A stretch of 64,000 bases of DNA from the NCBI RefSeq assembly GCF_900460535.1, contig NZ_UHIL01000001.1:806001-870000 (forward strand), read 5' to 3'. A program made the translations under genes and the position numbers. Every line of letters starts with the position of its first letter. Position 1 is the first letter of the stretch. Origin of the DNA: Vibrio parahaemolyticus. GTDB taxonomy: Bacteria; Pseudomonadota; Gammaproteobacteria; Enterobacterales; Vibrionaceae. The notes under the pieces were generated by a model. The model saw only the letters and a program-made list of their open reading frames with translations. It was not told the DNA's origin and searched no databases. Below, piece by piece: positions 1 through 11,131 of the stretch.

Positions 1-70
1 TGTCCTTACGCCGTGTAAGAATATTGCCAAGTGATCGCGGATTTTCACGTTTTATTACACTCTTCACCAT
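1..70 (-). CDS. Possible 5' end of a divergent gene, cut by the window edge
   Basis: An ATG on the minus strand (bases 70-68) opens a frame that reads MVKSVIKRENPRSLGNIL and stays open to the window edge, 23 codons in all. It would be divergent from queA with a 133-bp spacer. No family is recognisable from so short a piece and there is no strong Shine-Dalgarno sequence. It may be noncoding. Confidence 0.2.
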   Translation of the reverse strand, partial: MVKSVIKRENPRSLGNILTRRKD

Positions 71-203
71 GGCTTTTACAGCGATATTCTGGGGATTTGC
101 TTGCTATTGCAGCATGTAAACATATACTAGTCTGCTGCGAAAAACTCGTCGCAATTTAATCGTCTTCTTTGACGTGATTTGACCAATATATAAGACAAGT
201 AAC

Positions 204-1256
204 ATGCAAGTATCAGATTTCCATTTCGACCTTCCAGATGAACTCATCGCTCGTTACCCTCAACCAGAGCGTACCGCAAGCCGACTACTACAAATGGACG
301 GCAATACTGGCGAGCTTATAGATGGCACATTTACTGATGTGTTAAACCAAGTTCAAGCTGGTGACTTAGTGGTTTTCAATAATACCCGTGTTATTCCAGC
401 GCGTATGTTTGGTCGTAAAGAATCTGGCGGTAAGTTAGAGGTGCTAGTGGAGCGCATGCTAGATGAGAAAAGCATTCTTGCGCACGTTCGCTGCTCTAAA
501 TCACCAAAACCAGGTACTACCATTATTGTGGGTGAGAATGACGAATACTCAGCGGAAATGGTGGCTCGTCACGACGCTCTATTCGAACTGAAATTTAACT
601 CTGATAAGACGGTATTAGAAATCCTTGAAGAAATTGGCCACATGCCACTTCCTCCATACATTGACCGCCCAGATGAAGACGCAGATAAAGAGCGTTACCA
701 AACCGTATATAACCAAAAACCAGGCGCAGTAGCAGCACCTACGGCTGGCCTGCACTTTGATGACGTTCTTTTAGATAAGATCAAAGCCAAAGGCGCTGAG
801 TTCGCTTACGTTACACTACACGTCGGTGCAGGTACGTTCCAACCAGTAAAAGTGGATAACATCAACGATCACCACATGCATGCAGAGTATGTAGAAGTAC
901 CGCAAGAAGTGGTGGATGCAATCAATGCAACTAAAGCTCGCGGTGGTCGCATCATAGCAGTGGGTACAACATCAGTACGTTCACTCGAAAGTGCAGCGCA
1001 AGATGCATTGAAGAAAGGCACTGAATTGGTTCCATTCTTCGGCGATACTGAAATTTTTATCTATCCTGGTTACGAATACCAGCTGGTGGATTGCTTGATC
1101 ACTAACTTCCACTTACCAGAATCAACATTGATCATGTTGGTGAGTGCGTTTGCTGGTTACGAGAACACCATGAATGCTTACAAGCATGCGGTGGAAAACA
1201 AATACCGTTTCTTCTCGTACGGTGATTCAATGTTCATCAAAAAGAAAACGATTTAG
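204..1256 (+). CDS. queA: S-adenosylmethionine:tRNA ribosyltransferase-isomerase (QueA)
   Basis: QueA transfers and isomerises the ribosyl moiety of S-adenosylmethionine onto 7-aminomethyl-7-deazaguanine in tRNA, giving epoxyqueuosine, the penultimate step of queuosine synthesis at tRNA position 34. The 350-residue length is usual for the family. The protein begins [20 protein letters not shown] and contains the conserved stretches [19 protein letters not shown] and [11 protein letters not shown]. The ATG is preceded by a purine-rich AAGACAAG. tgt, which acts earlier in the same pathway, follows 147 bp downstream, the common gammaproteobacterial arrangement. Identity is secure from sequence and context. 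Confidence 0.98.
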   Translation: MQVSDFHFDLPDELIARYPQPERTASRLLQMDGNTGELIDGTFTDVLNQVQAGDLVVFNNTRVIPARMFGRKESGGKLEVLVERMLDEKSILAHVRCSKSPKPGTTIIVGENDEYSAEMVARHDALFELKFNSDKTVLEILEEIGHMPLPPYIDRPDEDADKERYQTVYNQKPGAVAAPTAGLHFDDVLLDKIKAKGAEFAYVTLHVGAGTFQPVKVDNINDHHMHAEYVEVPQEVVDAINATKARGGRIIAVGTTSVRSLESAAQDALKKGTELVPFFGDTEIFIYPGYEYQLVDCLITNFHLPESTLIMLVSAFAGYENTMNAYKHAVENKYRFFSYGDSMFIKKKTI

Positions 1257-1348
1257 TAAAAATAAGATTTACGAGTGCTAGCAGTAAGCTAGGAAATAAA
1301 GCATTCATTGCTTTGTCTCTCGCAAGGAAAAGCGACCGCTCCTTAAAG

Positions 1349-2537
<1,189 letters not shown>

Positions 2538-2544
2538 AAGAATT

Positions 2545-2575
2545 AAAGCCTTTGGCATGTCGCCAGAGGCTTTTG
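2545..2575 (+). terminator. Rho-independent terminator after tgt
   Basis: AAAGCCTTTGG pairs with CCAGAGGCTTTT across a 7-base loop, with one G-U pair, followed by a short T tract. It separates queA-tgt from yajC-secD-secF. Confidence 0.7.
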
Positions 2576-2702
2576 CTAATAAAGTAGGCTAACGCACGTT
2601 ATTTTTGAGAGAGCGATCTCTATTAGTCACTCTCAGACTTGAATCTAAATTGCGAAAGCCCAACTTGTTGGATTATCAATAAAATATAATGAGGATGTTT
2701 TA

Positions 2703-3032
2703 ATGTTTATTTCTCAGGCTCACGCAGCAGCAGAAGGCGCGCCAGCTGGCGGTGGTTTCGAAATGCTAATCATGCTTGGCATGTTCGCAGTGATTTTCTA
2801 CTTCATGATTTACCGTCCACAAGCGAAACGTGTTAAAGAACACAAGAACCTAATGTCTTCTATGGGCAAAGGTGACGAAGTTCTGACCAGCGGCGGTCTA
2901 GTGGGTAAAATCACTAAAATCGCTGAAGACAACGACTACATTTCAATTGAGCTTAACGCGAACAATGAAGTTGTAATCAAGAAAGACTTCATCACTGCAG
3001 TGCTGCCAAAAGGTACGCTTAAGTCTCTATAA
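2703..3032 (+). CDS. yajC: Sec translocase accessory subunit YajC
   Basis: YajC is a small single-span inner-membrane protein that copurifies with SecD and SecF and assists the SecYEG channel. The 109-residue protein has a short N-terminal stretch, one membrane helix (about residues 21-40, MLIMLGMFAVIFYFMIYRPQ) and the family hallmark YRPQAKR at the cytoplasmic face. The remainder is the usual soluble domain with VLTSGGLVGKI. secD starts 21 bp after the stop, so the three genes form one operon. ATG is preceded by AATGAGGATG. Confidence 0.97.
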   Translation: MFISQAHAAAEGAPAGGGFEMLIMLGMFAVIFYFMIYRPQAKRVKEHKNLMSSMGKGDEVLTSGGLVGKITKIAEDNDYISIELNANNEVVIKKDFITAVLPKGTLKSL

Positions 3033-3053
3033 AACAGCTAAAGGGTCCTCGCT

Positions 3054-4910
3054 GTGCTAAACCGTTACCCATTATGGAAGTACTTGATGGTGTTTTTTGC
3101 CATCATCACCGCTGCATTGTATGCACTTCCAAATATCTACGGTGAAGATCCGGCTATTCAAGTTACAGGGGCGCGTGGCGCCTCTGTAGATATGTCAACG
3201 CTGGATGCTGTCACCACTGCTCTTGATAAAGAGCATCTCTCTCATAAATCCATTGCTCTCGAGAATGGATCAATTCTTGTTCGTTTCAACGACACTGATA
3301 CTCAAATTAGTGCTCGTGATGTCATCAGCGAAGCGCTTGGCAAAGACAAAATTGTTGCACTTAACCTTGCTCCTTCTACTCCAGATTGGCTAGAAGCAAT
3401 TGGTGCGTCGCCACTTAAACTAGGTCTTGACCTACGTGGTGGTGTTCACTTCTTGATGGAAGTGGATATGGACGCAGCAATGGAAAAGCTTGTTGGTCAA
3501 CAAGAGGAAGCTTTCCGTAGTGAACTTCGTGACGCTAAGATTCGTTACCGTGCAATCCGTCCTTCTGGCAAAGAAGGGGTGGAAGTGCTGCTACGTGACG
3601 AAGAGCAACTGGCTGAAGCGAAGCGCACGCTAACGAAGAATCATCCGGACATGAACTTTGTCGAGTCTGATTCGAATGGTCGTTACGCTCTTATCGCCAC
3701 TTTTACTGAGCAACGTTTGCAAGAGATTCGTAACTACGCTGTAGAACAAAACATCACGATTCTACGTAATCGTGTAAACGAGCTGGGTGTTGCTGAGCCG
3801 CTTGTGCAACGTCAAGGCGCTAGCCGCATCGTTGTTGAGCTGCCAGGTGTTCAAGATACTGCTCGTGCGAAAGAAATTCTCGGTGCTACGGCAACCCTTG
3901 AATTCCGTGAAGTTGATGATAAAGCTGATTTAGCAGCGGCGGCGAATGGCCGTGCACCTGCGGGCAGTGAAATCAAACAAGATCGCGATGGTCGTCCTGT
4001 TGTACTTAAAAAGCGTGTCATCCTAAGCGGCGCTAGCATCACGGATGCAAGTTCTAGTGTGGATGAATACGGTCGCCCTCAAGTTAACATCTCGCTAGAC
4101 AGCGAGGGTGGTAACAAGATGTCGGCGTTCTCGAAGAAAAACATTGGTAAGTTAATGGCTACCGTGTTTGCTGAGTACAAAGACAGCGGTCGTAAAACGC
4201 CTGAAGGCAAAGTTATCCTGACTAAGCACGAAGAAGTGATTAACCAAGCAACGATTCAATCTGCACTTGGCCGTAACTTCCGTATTACAGGTATCGACTC
4301 TGCTGCTGAAGCGCACAACCTCGCACTTCTATTACGTGCAGGTGCACTTATCGCACCGATCTCTATCGTTGAAGAACGTACCATTGGTCCGTCAATGGGT
4401 CAGCAAAACATCGACATGGGTATCCAAGCGTGTGTTTGGGGTATGGTAGCTGTAATGCTATTTACTCTGCTTTACTACCGCGGCTTTGGTCTGATTGCCA
4501 ATATTGCGTTGATGGCTAACTTAGTGTTGATCATTGGTGTGATGTCGATGATTCCAGGGGCAACGATGACGCTGCCAGGTATTGCCGGTATCGTATTGAC
4601 TGTGGGTATGGCCGTCGATGCTAACGTACTGATCTTTGAACGTATCCGTGAAGAGCTGCGAGATGGACGTAGTCCACAACAAGCGATTCACCAAGGTTAC
4701 GCCAACGCATTTAGTACCATTGCCGATGCGAACATCACGACGCTTATCACTGCAATCATTCTGTTTGCTGTTGGTACAGGTGCAGTGAAAGGTTTCGCAG
4801 TTACTCTATCTATTGGTATCTTAACTTCAATGTTCACCGCCATCATTGGTACACGTTGTATCGTGAACCTACTGTACGGTGGCAAACGCGTTGATAAATT
4901 GTCGATCTAA
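3054..4910 (+). CDS. secD: Protein translocase subunit SecD
   Basis: SecD is an RND-like membrane protein that, with SecF, uses the proton or sodium gradient to pull proteins through SecYEG on the periplasmic side. The 618-residue product has a first membrane helix (about 9-27), a large periplasmic head domain containing [17 protein letters not shown], and five C-terminal helices (about 455-610) with the conserved [20 protein letters not shown]. The start is GTG (bases 3054-3056), giving the usual [11 protein letters not shown]-terminus. secF begins 14 bp later and is surely cotranscribed. Many vibrios carry a second SecDF set elsewhere; that cannot be judged here. Confidence 0.98.
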   Translation: MLNRYPLWKYLMVFFAIITAALYALPNIYGEDPAIQVTGARGASVDMSTLDAVTTALDKEHLSHKSIALENGSILVRFNDTDTQISARDVISEALGKDKIVALNLAPSTPDWLEAIGASPLKLGLDLRGGVHFLMEVDMDAAMEKLVGQQEEAFRSELRDAKIRYRAIRPSGKEGVEVLLRDEEQLAEAKRTLTKNHPDMNFVESDSNGRYALIATFTEQRLQEIRNYAVEQNITILRNRVNELGVAEPLVQRQGASRIVVELPGVQDTARAKEILGATATLEFREVDDKADLAAAANGRAPAGSEIKQDRDGRPVVLKKRVILSGASITDASSSVDEYGRPQVNISLDSEGGNKMSAFSKKNIGKLMATVFAEYKDSGRKTPEGKVILTKHEEVINQATIQSALGRNFRITGIDSAAEAHNLALLLRAGALIAPISIVEERTIGPSMGQQNIDMGIQACVWGMVAVMLFTLLYYRGFGLIANIALMANLVLIIGVMSMIPGATMTLPGIAGIVLTVGMAVDANVLIFERIREELRDGRSPQQAIHQGYANAFSTIADANITTLITAIILFAVGTGAVKGFAVTLSIGILTSMFTAIIGTRCIVNLLYGGKRVDKLSI

Positions 4911-4924
4911 GGCTGGGAATTAAT

Positions 4925-5872
4925 ATGTTTCAAATTCTAAAAGCAGAGAAGTCGATCGGCTTTATGCGTTGGTCAAAAGTGGCGTTCGTATTCTCAATCT
5001 TTATGATTGCCGCTTCTATCTTCACATTATCAACCAAATGGCTGAACTGGGGTCTAGACTTCACGGGCGGTACGCTAATCGAAGTTGGCTTTGAAAAACC
5101 AGCTAACCTTGAAGAAATCCGTACAGCACTTGATGCAAAAGGTTTCGGAGATGCGACAGTACAGAACTTTGGTAGTGCTCGCGATGTGATGGTGCGTCTT
5201 CGTCCTCGTGACGACGTTTCTGGCGAAACGCTAGGTAACCAAATCATCGGTGCGATCAAAGAAGGTACTGGTGAAAGCGTAGAAATGCGCCGTATCGAGT
5301 TTGTTGGTCCAAACGTTGGTGATGAACTAACTGAAGCGGGCGGTCTGGCGATCCTTGTGTCGCTCATCTGTATCCTGATTTACGTATCAATGCGATTTGA
5401 ATGGCGTCTAGCGGCTGGTGCTGTAATGGCGCTGGCGCACGATATTATTATCACGCTGGGTGTATTCTCATTCCTACAGATTGAAGTGGACCTAACTATC
5501 GTGGCTGCGTTGCTAACGGTTGTTGGTTACTCGCTCAACGATACCATCGTAGTATTCGACCGTATTCGTGAAAATTTCCGCAAGATGCGTAAAGGTGATC
5601 CTGCGGACATCATGGATGCTTCGATTACACAAACATTGAGCCGTACGTTGATTACTTCTGGTACAACGTTGTTCGTAGTTATCGCACTGTTTGTACAGGG
5701 TGGGGCAATGATCCACGGCTTTGCAACGGCACTGTTGTTAGGTATCACGGTTGGTACTTACTCTTCTATCTACGTAGCATCTGCACTTGCTCTAAAACTG
5801 GGTATCCAGAAAGAGCACTTGATGCCACCGCAAGTAGAGAAAGAAGGCGCAGAATTCGACGAGATGCCATAA
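4925..5872 (+). CDS. secF: Protein translocase subunit SecF
   Basis: SecF is the smaller partner of SecD in the Sec accessory complex of the inner membrane. The 315-residue protein has one N-terminal helix (about 20-38), a periplasmic domain beginning LDFTGGTLIEVGFE, and five helices from about residue 130 onward containing VVGYSLNDTIVVFDRIRENFR, the SecF counterpart of the SecD signature. It ends the yajC-secD-secF operon and is followed by a strong terminator. Nothing is unusual. Confidence 0.98.
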   Translation: MFQILKAEKSIGFMRWSKVAFVFSIFMIAASIFTLSTKWLNWGLDFTGGTLIEVGFEKPANLEEIRTALDAKGFGDATVQNFGSARDVMVRLRPRDDVSGETLGNQIIGAIKEGTGESVEMRRIEFVGPNVGDELTEAGGLAILVSLICILIYVSMRFEWRLAAGAVMALAHDIIITLGVFSFLQIEVDLTIVAALLTVVGYSLNDTIVVFDRIRENFRKMRKGDPADIMDASITQTLSRTLITSGTTLFVVIALFVQGGAMIHGFATALLLGITVGTYSSIYVASALALKLGIQKEHLMPPQVEKEGAEFDEMP

Positions 5873-5894
5873 GGCTGATTGAGAATCGAAAACA

Positions 5895-5923
5895 AAAACC
5901 GCTGAACTCTCAGCGGTTTTTTG
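5895..5923 (+). terminator. Terminator of the yajC-secDF operon
   Basis: AAAACCGCTGA pairs perfectly with TCAGCGGTTTT across a 4-base loop and is followed by more T. It lies 23 bp after the secF stop. Confidence 0.9.
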
Positions 5924-6022
5924 TATCTAGACTTTGAGCAAAGAAGTAGAGTGTTTTGCGGCCATCAAGTTTTTATAATCTAGCCCAAGTTTTTAGAATC
6001 TAAACAATGTGGGTTTGGATAC

Positions 6023-6052
6023 AAAAAAGCCCCGCTCGTTGAGCGGGGCTTC
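6023..6052 (-). terminator. Terminator of suhB
   Basis: AAGCCCCGCTC-GTT-GAGCGGGGCTT is an 11-bp perfect stem. On the minus strand it runs into TTTTTT (plus-strand A run 6023-6028), correct for a gene ending at 6094 on that strand. Confidence 0.9.
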
Positions 6053-6093
6053 TTAAAGTCATCAGCGTGACGGGCTAAATTGACTTTTAAATC

Positions 6094-6897
6094 TTACTTA
6101 AGGATCGCGCTGTTACCATTTTCGCGAATATGCTTAAGCATAGATTTCACGCCACGAGCGCTTGAAGCAACAATGTTACCAGACTTCATGTACTCAGTGC
6201 CGCCAGCAAAGTCAGTTAGGATTGCGCCAGCTTCACGAGCAATAAGCTCACCTGCAGCCATATCCCAAGGTTTTAGACCTAGCTCGAAGTAACCATCAAC
6301 ACGGCCAGCAGCCACGTAACATAGGTCAAGAGCAGCAGAGCCGCTACGACGGAAGTCAGCACATTCAGTGAATAGAGAACCAACGATCTTAATGTAAGAC
6401 TCTGAGTGTTGCTTCTGCTTGAATGGAAAACCTGTTGCTAGAACAGTACCTTGAAGGTCTTTCAGCGGAGTAACACGAATACGTGCACTGTTTAGCTGAG
6501 CACCAGCACCGCGTTGTGCAGTAAATAGTTCGTTTTGCATTGGATCGTAAACACAAGCAACTTCAGTTTTGCCTTTGATACGAACAGCGATAGAAACCGC
6601 GAAGTGTGGGTAACCTTTTACAAAGTTAGTAGTGCCATCCAGTGGGTCGATGATCCATTGTACGTCTTTATCTTTACCTTCGATAAGACCTTGTTCTTCA
6701 GCAACGATGCAGTGCTCTGGGTAAGACTGCTTGATAGTATCGATGATGATGTATTCTGCTTCTTTGTCTACGTTAGTGACAAAGTCATTAGTGCCTTTAA
6801 GTGTAGATTCTACTTTATCAGTGTTTTCTAATGATTTAGCAATATGATTGCCTGCTTTTCGCGCAGCGCGAATAGCAATGTTTAGCATTGGATGCAT
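6094..6897 (-). CDS. suhB: Inositol-1-monophosphatase / Nus-associated SuhB
   Basis: SuhB hydrolyses inositol-1-phosphate in vitro. In E. coli its main role is as part of the Nus-factor antitermination complex on rRNA operons. The 267-residue protein has the metal-binding motifs AEEQG (about 66-70), IIDPLDGTTNF (about 82-92) and PWDMAAGELI (about 212-221) of the FIG/IMPase superfamily. It is transcribed away from trmJ, the same divergent arrangement as in E. coli, with a 231-bp promoter-bearing spacer between them. A strong terminator follows. Confidence 0.96.
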   Translation of the reverse strand: MHPMLNIAIRAARKAGNHIAKSLENTDKVESTLKGTNDFVTNVDKEAEYIIIDTIKQSYPEHCIVAEEQGLIEGKDKDVQWIIDPLDGTTNFVKGYPHFAVSIAVRIKGKTEVACVYDPMQNELFTAQRGAGAQLNSARIRVTPLKDLQGTVLATGFPFKQKQHSESYIKIVGSLFTECADFRRSGSAALDLCYVAAGRVDGYFELGLKPWDMAAGELIAREAGAILTDFAGGTEYMKSGNIVASSARGVKSMLKHIRENGNSAILK

Positions 6898-7128
6898 ACA
6901 AATTTCCCAACGGATGTTAAAGAACGAATAAAAGCGGCGGCGAGTATACCAAAGATAAACGAAAAAGGAAGTGGTTATTTTTTAGACGTTAATGAATGGT
7001 GTCATCTTTGATATCGCGTCATACAACACAACAATTGATGAGAATGCGAATAGAAGTCAGCTTCTCCCTAGGGTGTGTTAAAAAACTATGGTAACATCCT
7101 GCGGTTTTAATTTAGGTAGCAATCATAG

Positions 7129-7848
7129 ATGTTGGATCAAGTAAAAGTCGTACTCGTAGGTACCTCACATTCTGGCAATATTGGCTCAGCAGCCCGAGCA
7201 ATGAAAGTGATGGGTTTAAGCCAACTTGTATTGGTCGATCCACAATGTGAAGTGGATGAACAAACGCTAGCACTGGCCGCTGGTGCCGCTGATATCGCTC
7301 AGAATGCTCAAGTCGTAAGCACACTGGAAGAAGCTATTGAAGACTGTGGTCTTGTGGTCGGTTCAAGTGCTCGCTCTCGCACATTAGAATGGCCAATGCT
7401 TGAGCCACGTGAATGTGGTGAAAAGTTTGCAGTTGAAGGCCAAAAACATCCGGTAGCTTTAGTGTTTGGGCGTGAAAGAACAGGCCTAACTAACGAAGAG
7501 CTACAAAAGTGCCACTATCATGTATGCATTCCTGCTAACCCTGAATACAGTTCCTTGAACTTAGCGATGGCGGTTCAAACGCTAAGCTATGAAGTTCGTG
7601 TTGCTCATCTTAATCTTGAGCAGAAACAATTCTCACCAGTTGAAGTCGAAGAGTATCCTCGTCATAAAGAGCTAGAAATGTTCTTTGACCATCTTGAAAA
7701 GGTCATCGTAGAGACCCAGTTTATAAACAAAGAACAACCTGGCCAGGTGATGAATAAGTTGCGTCGTCTTTTCTCTCGAGCACGACCAGAGACTCAAGAG
7801 TTGAATATTCTTCGCGGTATTTTGACCTCGATTGAAAAGAAGCTCTGA
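7129..7848 (+). CDS. trmJ: tRNA (cytidine/uridine-2'-O-)-methyltransferase TrmJ
   Basis: TrmJ is a SPOUT-family enzyme that methylates the ribose 2'-OH of nucleotide 32 in several tRNAs using S-adenosylmethionine. The 239-residue protein begins [21 protein letters not shown], the typical N-terminal motif. It carries [15 protein letters not shown] (about 103-117) and [17 protein letters not shown] (about 134-150), which form the trefoil-knot cofactor site. It sits between suhB and iscR as in E. coli. ATG is at 7129 with upstream TTTAGGTAGC. Confidence 0.96.
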   Translation: MLDQVKVVLVGTSHSGNIGSAARAMKVMGLSQLVLVDPQCEVDEQTLALAAGAADIAQNAQVVSTLEEAIEDCGLVVGSSARSRTLEWPMLEPRECGEKFAVEGQKHPVALVFGRERTGLTNEELQKCHYHVCIPANPEYSSLNLAMAVQTLSYEVRVAHLNLEQKQFSPVEVEEYPRHKELEMFFDHLEKVIVETQFINKEQPGQVMNKLRRLFSRARPETQELNILRGILTSIEKKL

Positions 7849-7880
7849 ATAAAGAATAACCTTTTTAGGTGTAAGGATGA

Positions 7881-7930
7881 ATACCTGAGTAATTTAGTCA
7901 AATAAATACTTGACCATTTTACTCGGGTAT
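7881..7930 (+). promoter_or_regulatory. Two tandem type-1 IscR operators in the isc promoter
   Basis: Two adjacent 25-bp sites, 7881-7905 (ATACCTGAGTAATTTAGTCA...) and 7906-7930 (ATACTTGACCATTTTACTCG...), fit the type-1 IscR pattern ATA-YY-GACT-AT-rich-AGTC-RR-TAT. The second overlaps a TTGACC -35-like hexamer at 7910. In E. coli, [2Fe-2S]-IscR represses its own operon from tandem sites of this kind, so feedback autoregulation is inferred. Confidence 0.8.
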
Positions 7931-7973
7931 GGAAAAATCTTAACCATTACAAACCATGTGGATACGGTGTGGT

Positions 7974-8480
7974 ATGAAACTTACATCTAAAGGAAGATAT
8001 GCGGTGACAGCCATGCTGGATGTGGCACTGCATTCGCAACAAAACCCTGTACCTCTTGCTGATATTTCAGAACGTCAGGGGATCTCGCTCTCTTACTTAG
8101 AGCAGCTTTTTTCTAAATTGCGTAAAGCAGGTCTCGTTGCCAGCGTTCGTGGTCCTGGTGGTGGTTACCGACTTGGTGCCGACGCACATAGTATCGCTAT
8201 CGGTACTGTGATTGCGGCCGTTGATGAGTCAGTTGACGCAACCAAATGTCAGGGCAAAGGAGATTGCCAAGGCGGGACTCGTTGCTTAACTCATACGCTA
8301 TGGCGTGACCTAAGTTCTCGCATTAGTGACTTCTTGAATAACATCACTCTTGGTGAGTTGATGACAGACAATGAAGTGCTAGAAATTTCTGATCGTCAGG
8401 ATATTGATCTGGCGGTAACTCATGGGCTTTCAAACAAAAATACAACCGCCGCGCCCATCGGTGTAAACGTCCGCTCTTAG
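7974..8480 (+). CDS. iscR: Fe-S cluster-sensing transcription factor IscR
   Basis: IscR is an Rrf2-family winged-helix regulator. Its [2Fe-2S] form represses the isc operon, and its apo form activates other genes. With the ATG at 7974 ([15 protein letters not shown]) it has 168 residues, and the cluster ligands fall at C92, C98, C104 and H107, exactly as in E. coli. An in-frame ATG at 7956 would add MWIRCG but lacks conservation. Recognition-helix region [18 protein letters not shown] is intact. It lies at the head of the isc operon, 44 bp after the second operator. Confidence 0.97.
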   Translation: MKLTSKGRYAVTAMLDVALHSQQNPVPLADISERQGISLSYLEQLFSKLRKAGLVASVRGPGGGYRLGADAHSIAIGTVIAAVDESVDATKCQGKGDCQGGTRCLTHTLWRDLSSRISDFLNNITLGELMTDNEVLEISDRQDIDLAVTHGLSNKNTTAAPIGVNVRS

Positions 8481-8508
8481 CGGTCAGCATTTTACATTGG
8501 AGTAGAGA

Positions 8509-9723
8509 ATGAAACTGCCGATTTATCTTGATTATTCCGCTACATGTCCAGTTGATCCACGTGTTGCTGAAAAAATGGTTCAGTACATGACAATGGATGG
8601 CACATTTGGCAACCCAGCTTCACGTTCGCACCGTTACGGCTGGCAGGCAGAAGAAGCGGTAGATACTGCTCGTGAGCAAATTGCTGACCTTCTAAATGCA
8701 GATCCTCGCGAAATCGTATTCACATCTGGTGCGACAGAGTCTGACAACCTTGCGATTAAAGGTGCTGCGCACTTTTACTCGAAAAAAGGCAAGCACGTAA
8801 TCACGTGTAAAACAGAGCATAAAGCGGTTCTTGACCCATGTCGTCAACTAGAACGTGAAGGCTTTGAAGTGACTTACCTAGAGCCAGAATCAAACGGCCT
8901 TATCGATCTTGAGAAGCTGAAAGCGGCAATGCGCGATGACACAGTGCTTGTGTCTATTATGCACGTAAACAACGAAATCGGTGTAATTCAAGACATCGCA
9001 GCAATCGGCGAACTATGTCGTGAGCGCAAGATCGTGTTCCACGTGGATGCAGCTCAGTCTGCTGGTAAATTGCCAATCGACGTTCAAGAAATGAAAGTTG
9101 ATTTGATTTCACTGTCAGCACACAAAGTCTACGGTCCTAAAGGTATCGGTGCACTTTACGTACGTCGTAAACCTCGTATCCGCCTTGAAGCACAAATGCA
9201 CGGTGGCGGTCACGAGCGTGGTTTCCGTTCTGGTACGTTAGCAACTCACCAAATCGTAGGTATGGGTGAAGCTTTCCGCATTGCAAAAGAAGAGATGCAG
9301 AAAGATTACGACCACGCACTAGCACTTCGTAACCGCCTTCTTAATGGTGTGAAAGACCTTGAAGCGGTAACAGTGAACGGTGACCTAGAGCAGCGTGTAC
9401 CACAAAACCTAAACATCAGTTTTGCTTTCGTAGAAGGTGAATCACTGCTGATGTCGCTAAAAGATTTAGCGGTATCTTCAGGTAGTGCATGTACTTCTGC
9501 GAGTCTAGAGCCTTCTTACGTACTTCGTGCCCTAGGCATGGATGATGAATTGGCTCACAGCTCGGTTCGTTTCTCATTCGGTCGTTTTACCACTGAAGAA
9601 GAAATTGATTACGCAATTGAACAAATCCGCGTTGCAGTGACTAAGCTACGCGACATGTCTCCTCTATGGGATATGTACAAGGAAGGGGTTGATCTGAGCA
9701 CTGTTGAATGGGCTCACCATTAA
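8509..9723 (+). CDS. iscS: Cysteine desulfurase IscS
   Basis: IscS is the PLP enzyme that removes sulfur from cysteine as a persulfide and delivers it to IscU, tRNA-thiolation proteins and others. The 404-residue protein places the PLP lysine at K206 ([11 protein letters not shown]) and the persulfide-carrying cysteine at C328 ([12 protein letters not shown]), both at E. coli positions. GAGTAGAGA precedes the ATG. It is the second isc gene, 28 bp after iscR and 37 bp before iscU. Confidence 0.99.
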
Positions 9724-9760
9724 TCTCACGGACTGAATAGAGGATTCGAGGTAATTTATC

Positions 9761-10144
9761 ATGGCATACAGCGAAAAAGTAATTGATCACTACGAGAACC
9801 CGCGTAACGTTGGTTCATTTGACAAAGAAGACCCATCAGTAGGCAGCGGCATGGTTGGCGCTCCAGCTTGTGGTGACGTAATGAAACTGCAAATCAAAGT
9901 GACACCGGAAGGTATCATCGAAGATGCGAAGTTCAAAACTTACGGTTGTGGTAGTGCAATCGCGTCAAGCTCACTAGTAACAGAGTGGGTAAAAGGCAAA
10001 TCAATTGATGAAGCGGCTGCAATTAAGAACTCTGAAATTGCAGAAGAGCTAGAACTTCCACCTGTGAAAGTTCACTGTTCAATTCTTGCTGAAGACGCAA
10101 TCAAAGCAGCGGTTGCTGACTACAAGAAAAAACACCAAGAATAA
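9761..10144 (+). CDS. iscU: Fe-S cluster scaffold protein IscU
   Basis: IscU is the scaffold on which [2Fe-2S] clusters are built from IscS-derived sulfur and then handed on with help from HscA and HscB. The 127-residue protein has the three ligand cysteines C37, C63 and C106, plus H105, and the LPPVK motif at 99-103 that HscA recognises. All are at E. coli positions. It is part of the isc operon. Confidence 0.99.
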   Translation: MAYSEKVIDHYENPRNVGSFDKEDPSVGSGMVGAPACGDVMKLQIKVTPEGIIEDAKFKTYGCGSAIASSSLVTEWVKGKSIDEAAAIKNSEIAEELELPPVKVHCSILAEDAIKAAVADYKKKHQE

Positions 10145-10215
10145 TTATTCCGTAATATAATGGGAGCCTTTAACGCTCCCATTCCAATCGTAATTTAGAC
10201 AGACTAAGGTGCAGT

Positions 10216-10539
10216 ATGGCCATCACAATGACAGAAACAGCGGCAAGTCGCGTAAAAGCATTCCTAGATAACCGAGGCAAAGGTATCGGTTTACGTCTTG
10301 GAGTGAAGACGACAGGTTGTTCCGGCATGGCCTACGTACTTGAGTTTGTTGACGAGCTAAACGAAGAAGATGAAGTGTTTGATTTCTCAGGCGTGAAAAT
10401 CATCATCGACAAGAAAAGCTTGGTGTACTTAGACGGTACCGAATTGGATTACGTGAAAGAAGGGTTGAATGAAGGTTTTGAATTCAACAACCCTAATGCA
10501 AAAAGTGAATGTGGTTGTGGTGAAAGCTTCAACGTCTAA
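10216..10539 (+). CDS. iscA: A-type Fe-S carrier IscA
   Basis: IscA is an A-type carrier that accepts clusters or iron and passes them to target proteins, notably for [4Fe-4S] assembly. The 107-residue protein has the conserved cysteines C35, C99 and C101 (TTGCSGMAY and SECGCGESF). The 71-bp spacer from iscU contains a small GGGAGCC...GCTCCC inverted repeat at about 10161-10181 that could act in mRNA processing. It is the fourth isc gene. Confidence 0.98.
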   Translation: MAITMTETAASRVKAFLDNRGKGIGLRLGVKTTGCSGMAYVLEFVDELNEEDEVFDFSGVKIIIDKKSLVYLDGTELDYVKEGLNEGFEFNNPNAKSECGCGESFNV

Positions 10540-10594
10540 TTGATTGTCCTTCTGGGCAAGCGAGTCCGGAAGGCTTTACTAGGACCCGATCTTA

Positions 10595-11110
10595 ATGAAT
10601 CACTTTGAATTATTTGGGCTACCAAGTCAGTTTCAGCTGGATGGTAGCCTTCTTTCTTCTAAGTTCCGAGAACTACAAAAGCGCTTCCACCCGGACAACT
10701 TTGCTACCGCCTCTGAGCGAGACCGCTTGATGTCGGTGCAAAAGGCTGCGCAAATTAACGATGCGTACCAAGTCCTCAAACATCCTATCTCTCGTGCGGA
10801 GTACATCTTGGCAGAGCAGGGAATGGAAATCCGTGGTGAGCAACATACCATGCAAGATCCGATGTTCCTGATGGAACAAATGGAACTGCGCGAAGAACTA
10901 GAAGATATTGCTGACTGCTCTGATCCTGAATCGGCGCTTTTTGACTTCGATTCTAAGGTCAGCAAAATGTATAAGCAGCATTTGGCAAGCGTTGAGCAAG
11001 AGCTTAACGATGGTCTTTGGGCTGAAGCCGCAGACCGAGTTCGTAAATTGAAATTCATTGCCAAACTAAAGAACGAAATTGAACTGGTTGAAGATAAGCT
11101 TCTCGGCTAG
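10595..11110 (+). CDS. hscB: J-type cochaperone HscB
   Basis: HscB stimulates the ATPase of HscA and brings IscU to it. The 171-residue protein has an N-terminal J domain with the HPD signature at residues 32-34 (KRFHPDNFAT) and a C-terminal helical IscU-binding domain (about 85-171). It starts 55 bp after iscA and hscA follows 21 bp later. It matches the E. coli length class. Confidence 0.98.
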   Translation: MNHFELFGLPSQFQLDGSLLSSKFRELQKRFHPDNFATASERDRLMSVQKAAQINDAYQVLKHPISRAEYILAEQGMEIRGEQHTMQDPMFLMEQMELREELEDIADCSDPESALFDFDSKVSKMYKQHLASVEQELNDGLWAEAADRVRKLKFIAKLKNEIELVEDKLLG

Positions 11111-11131
11111 TTAGCGTGACAAGGACCAATC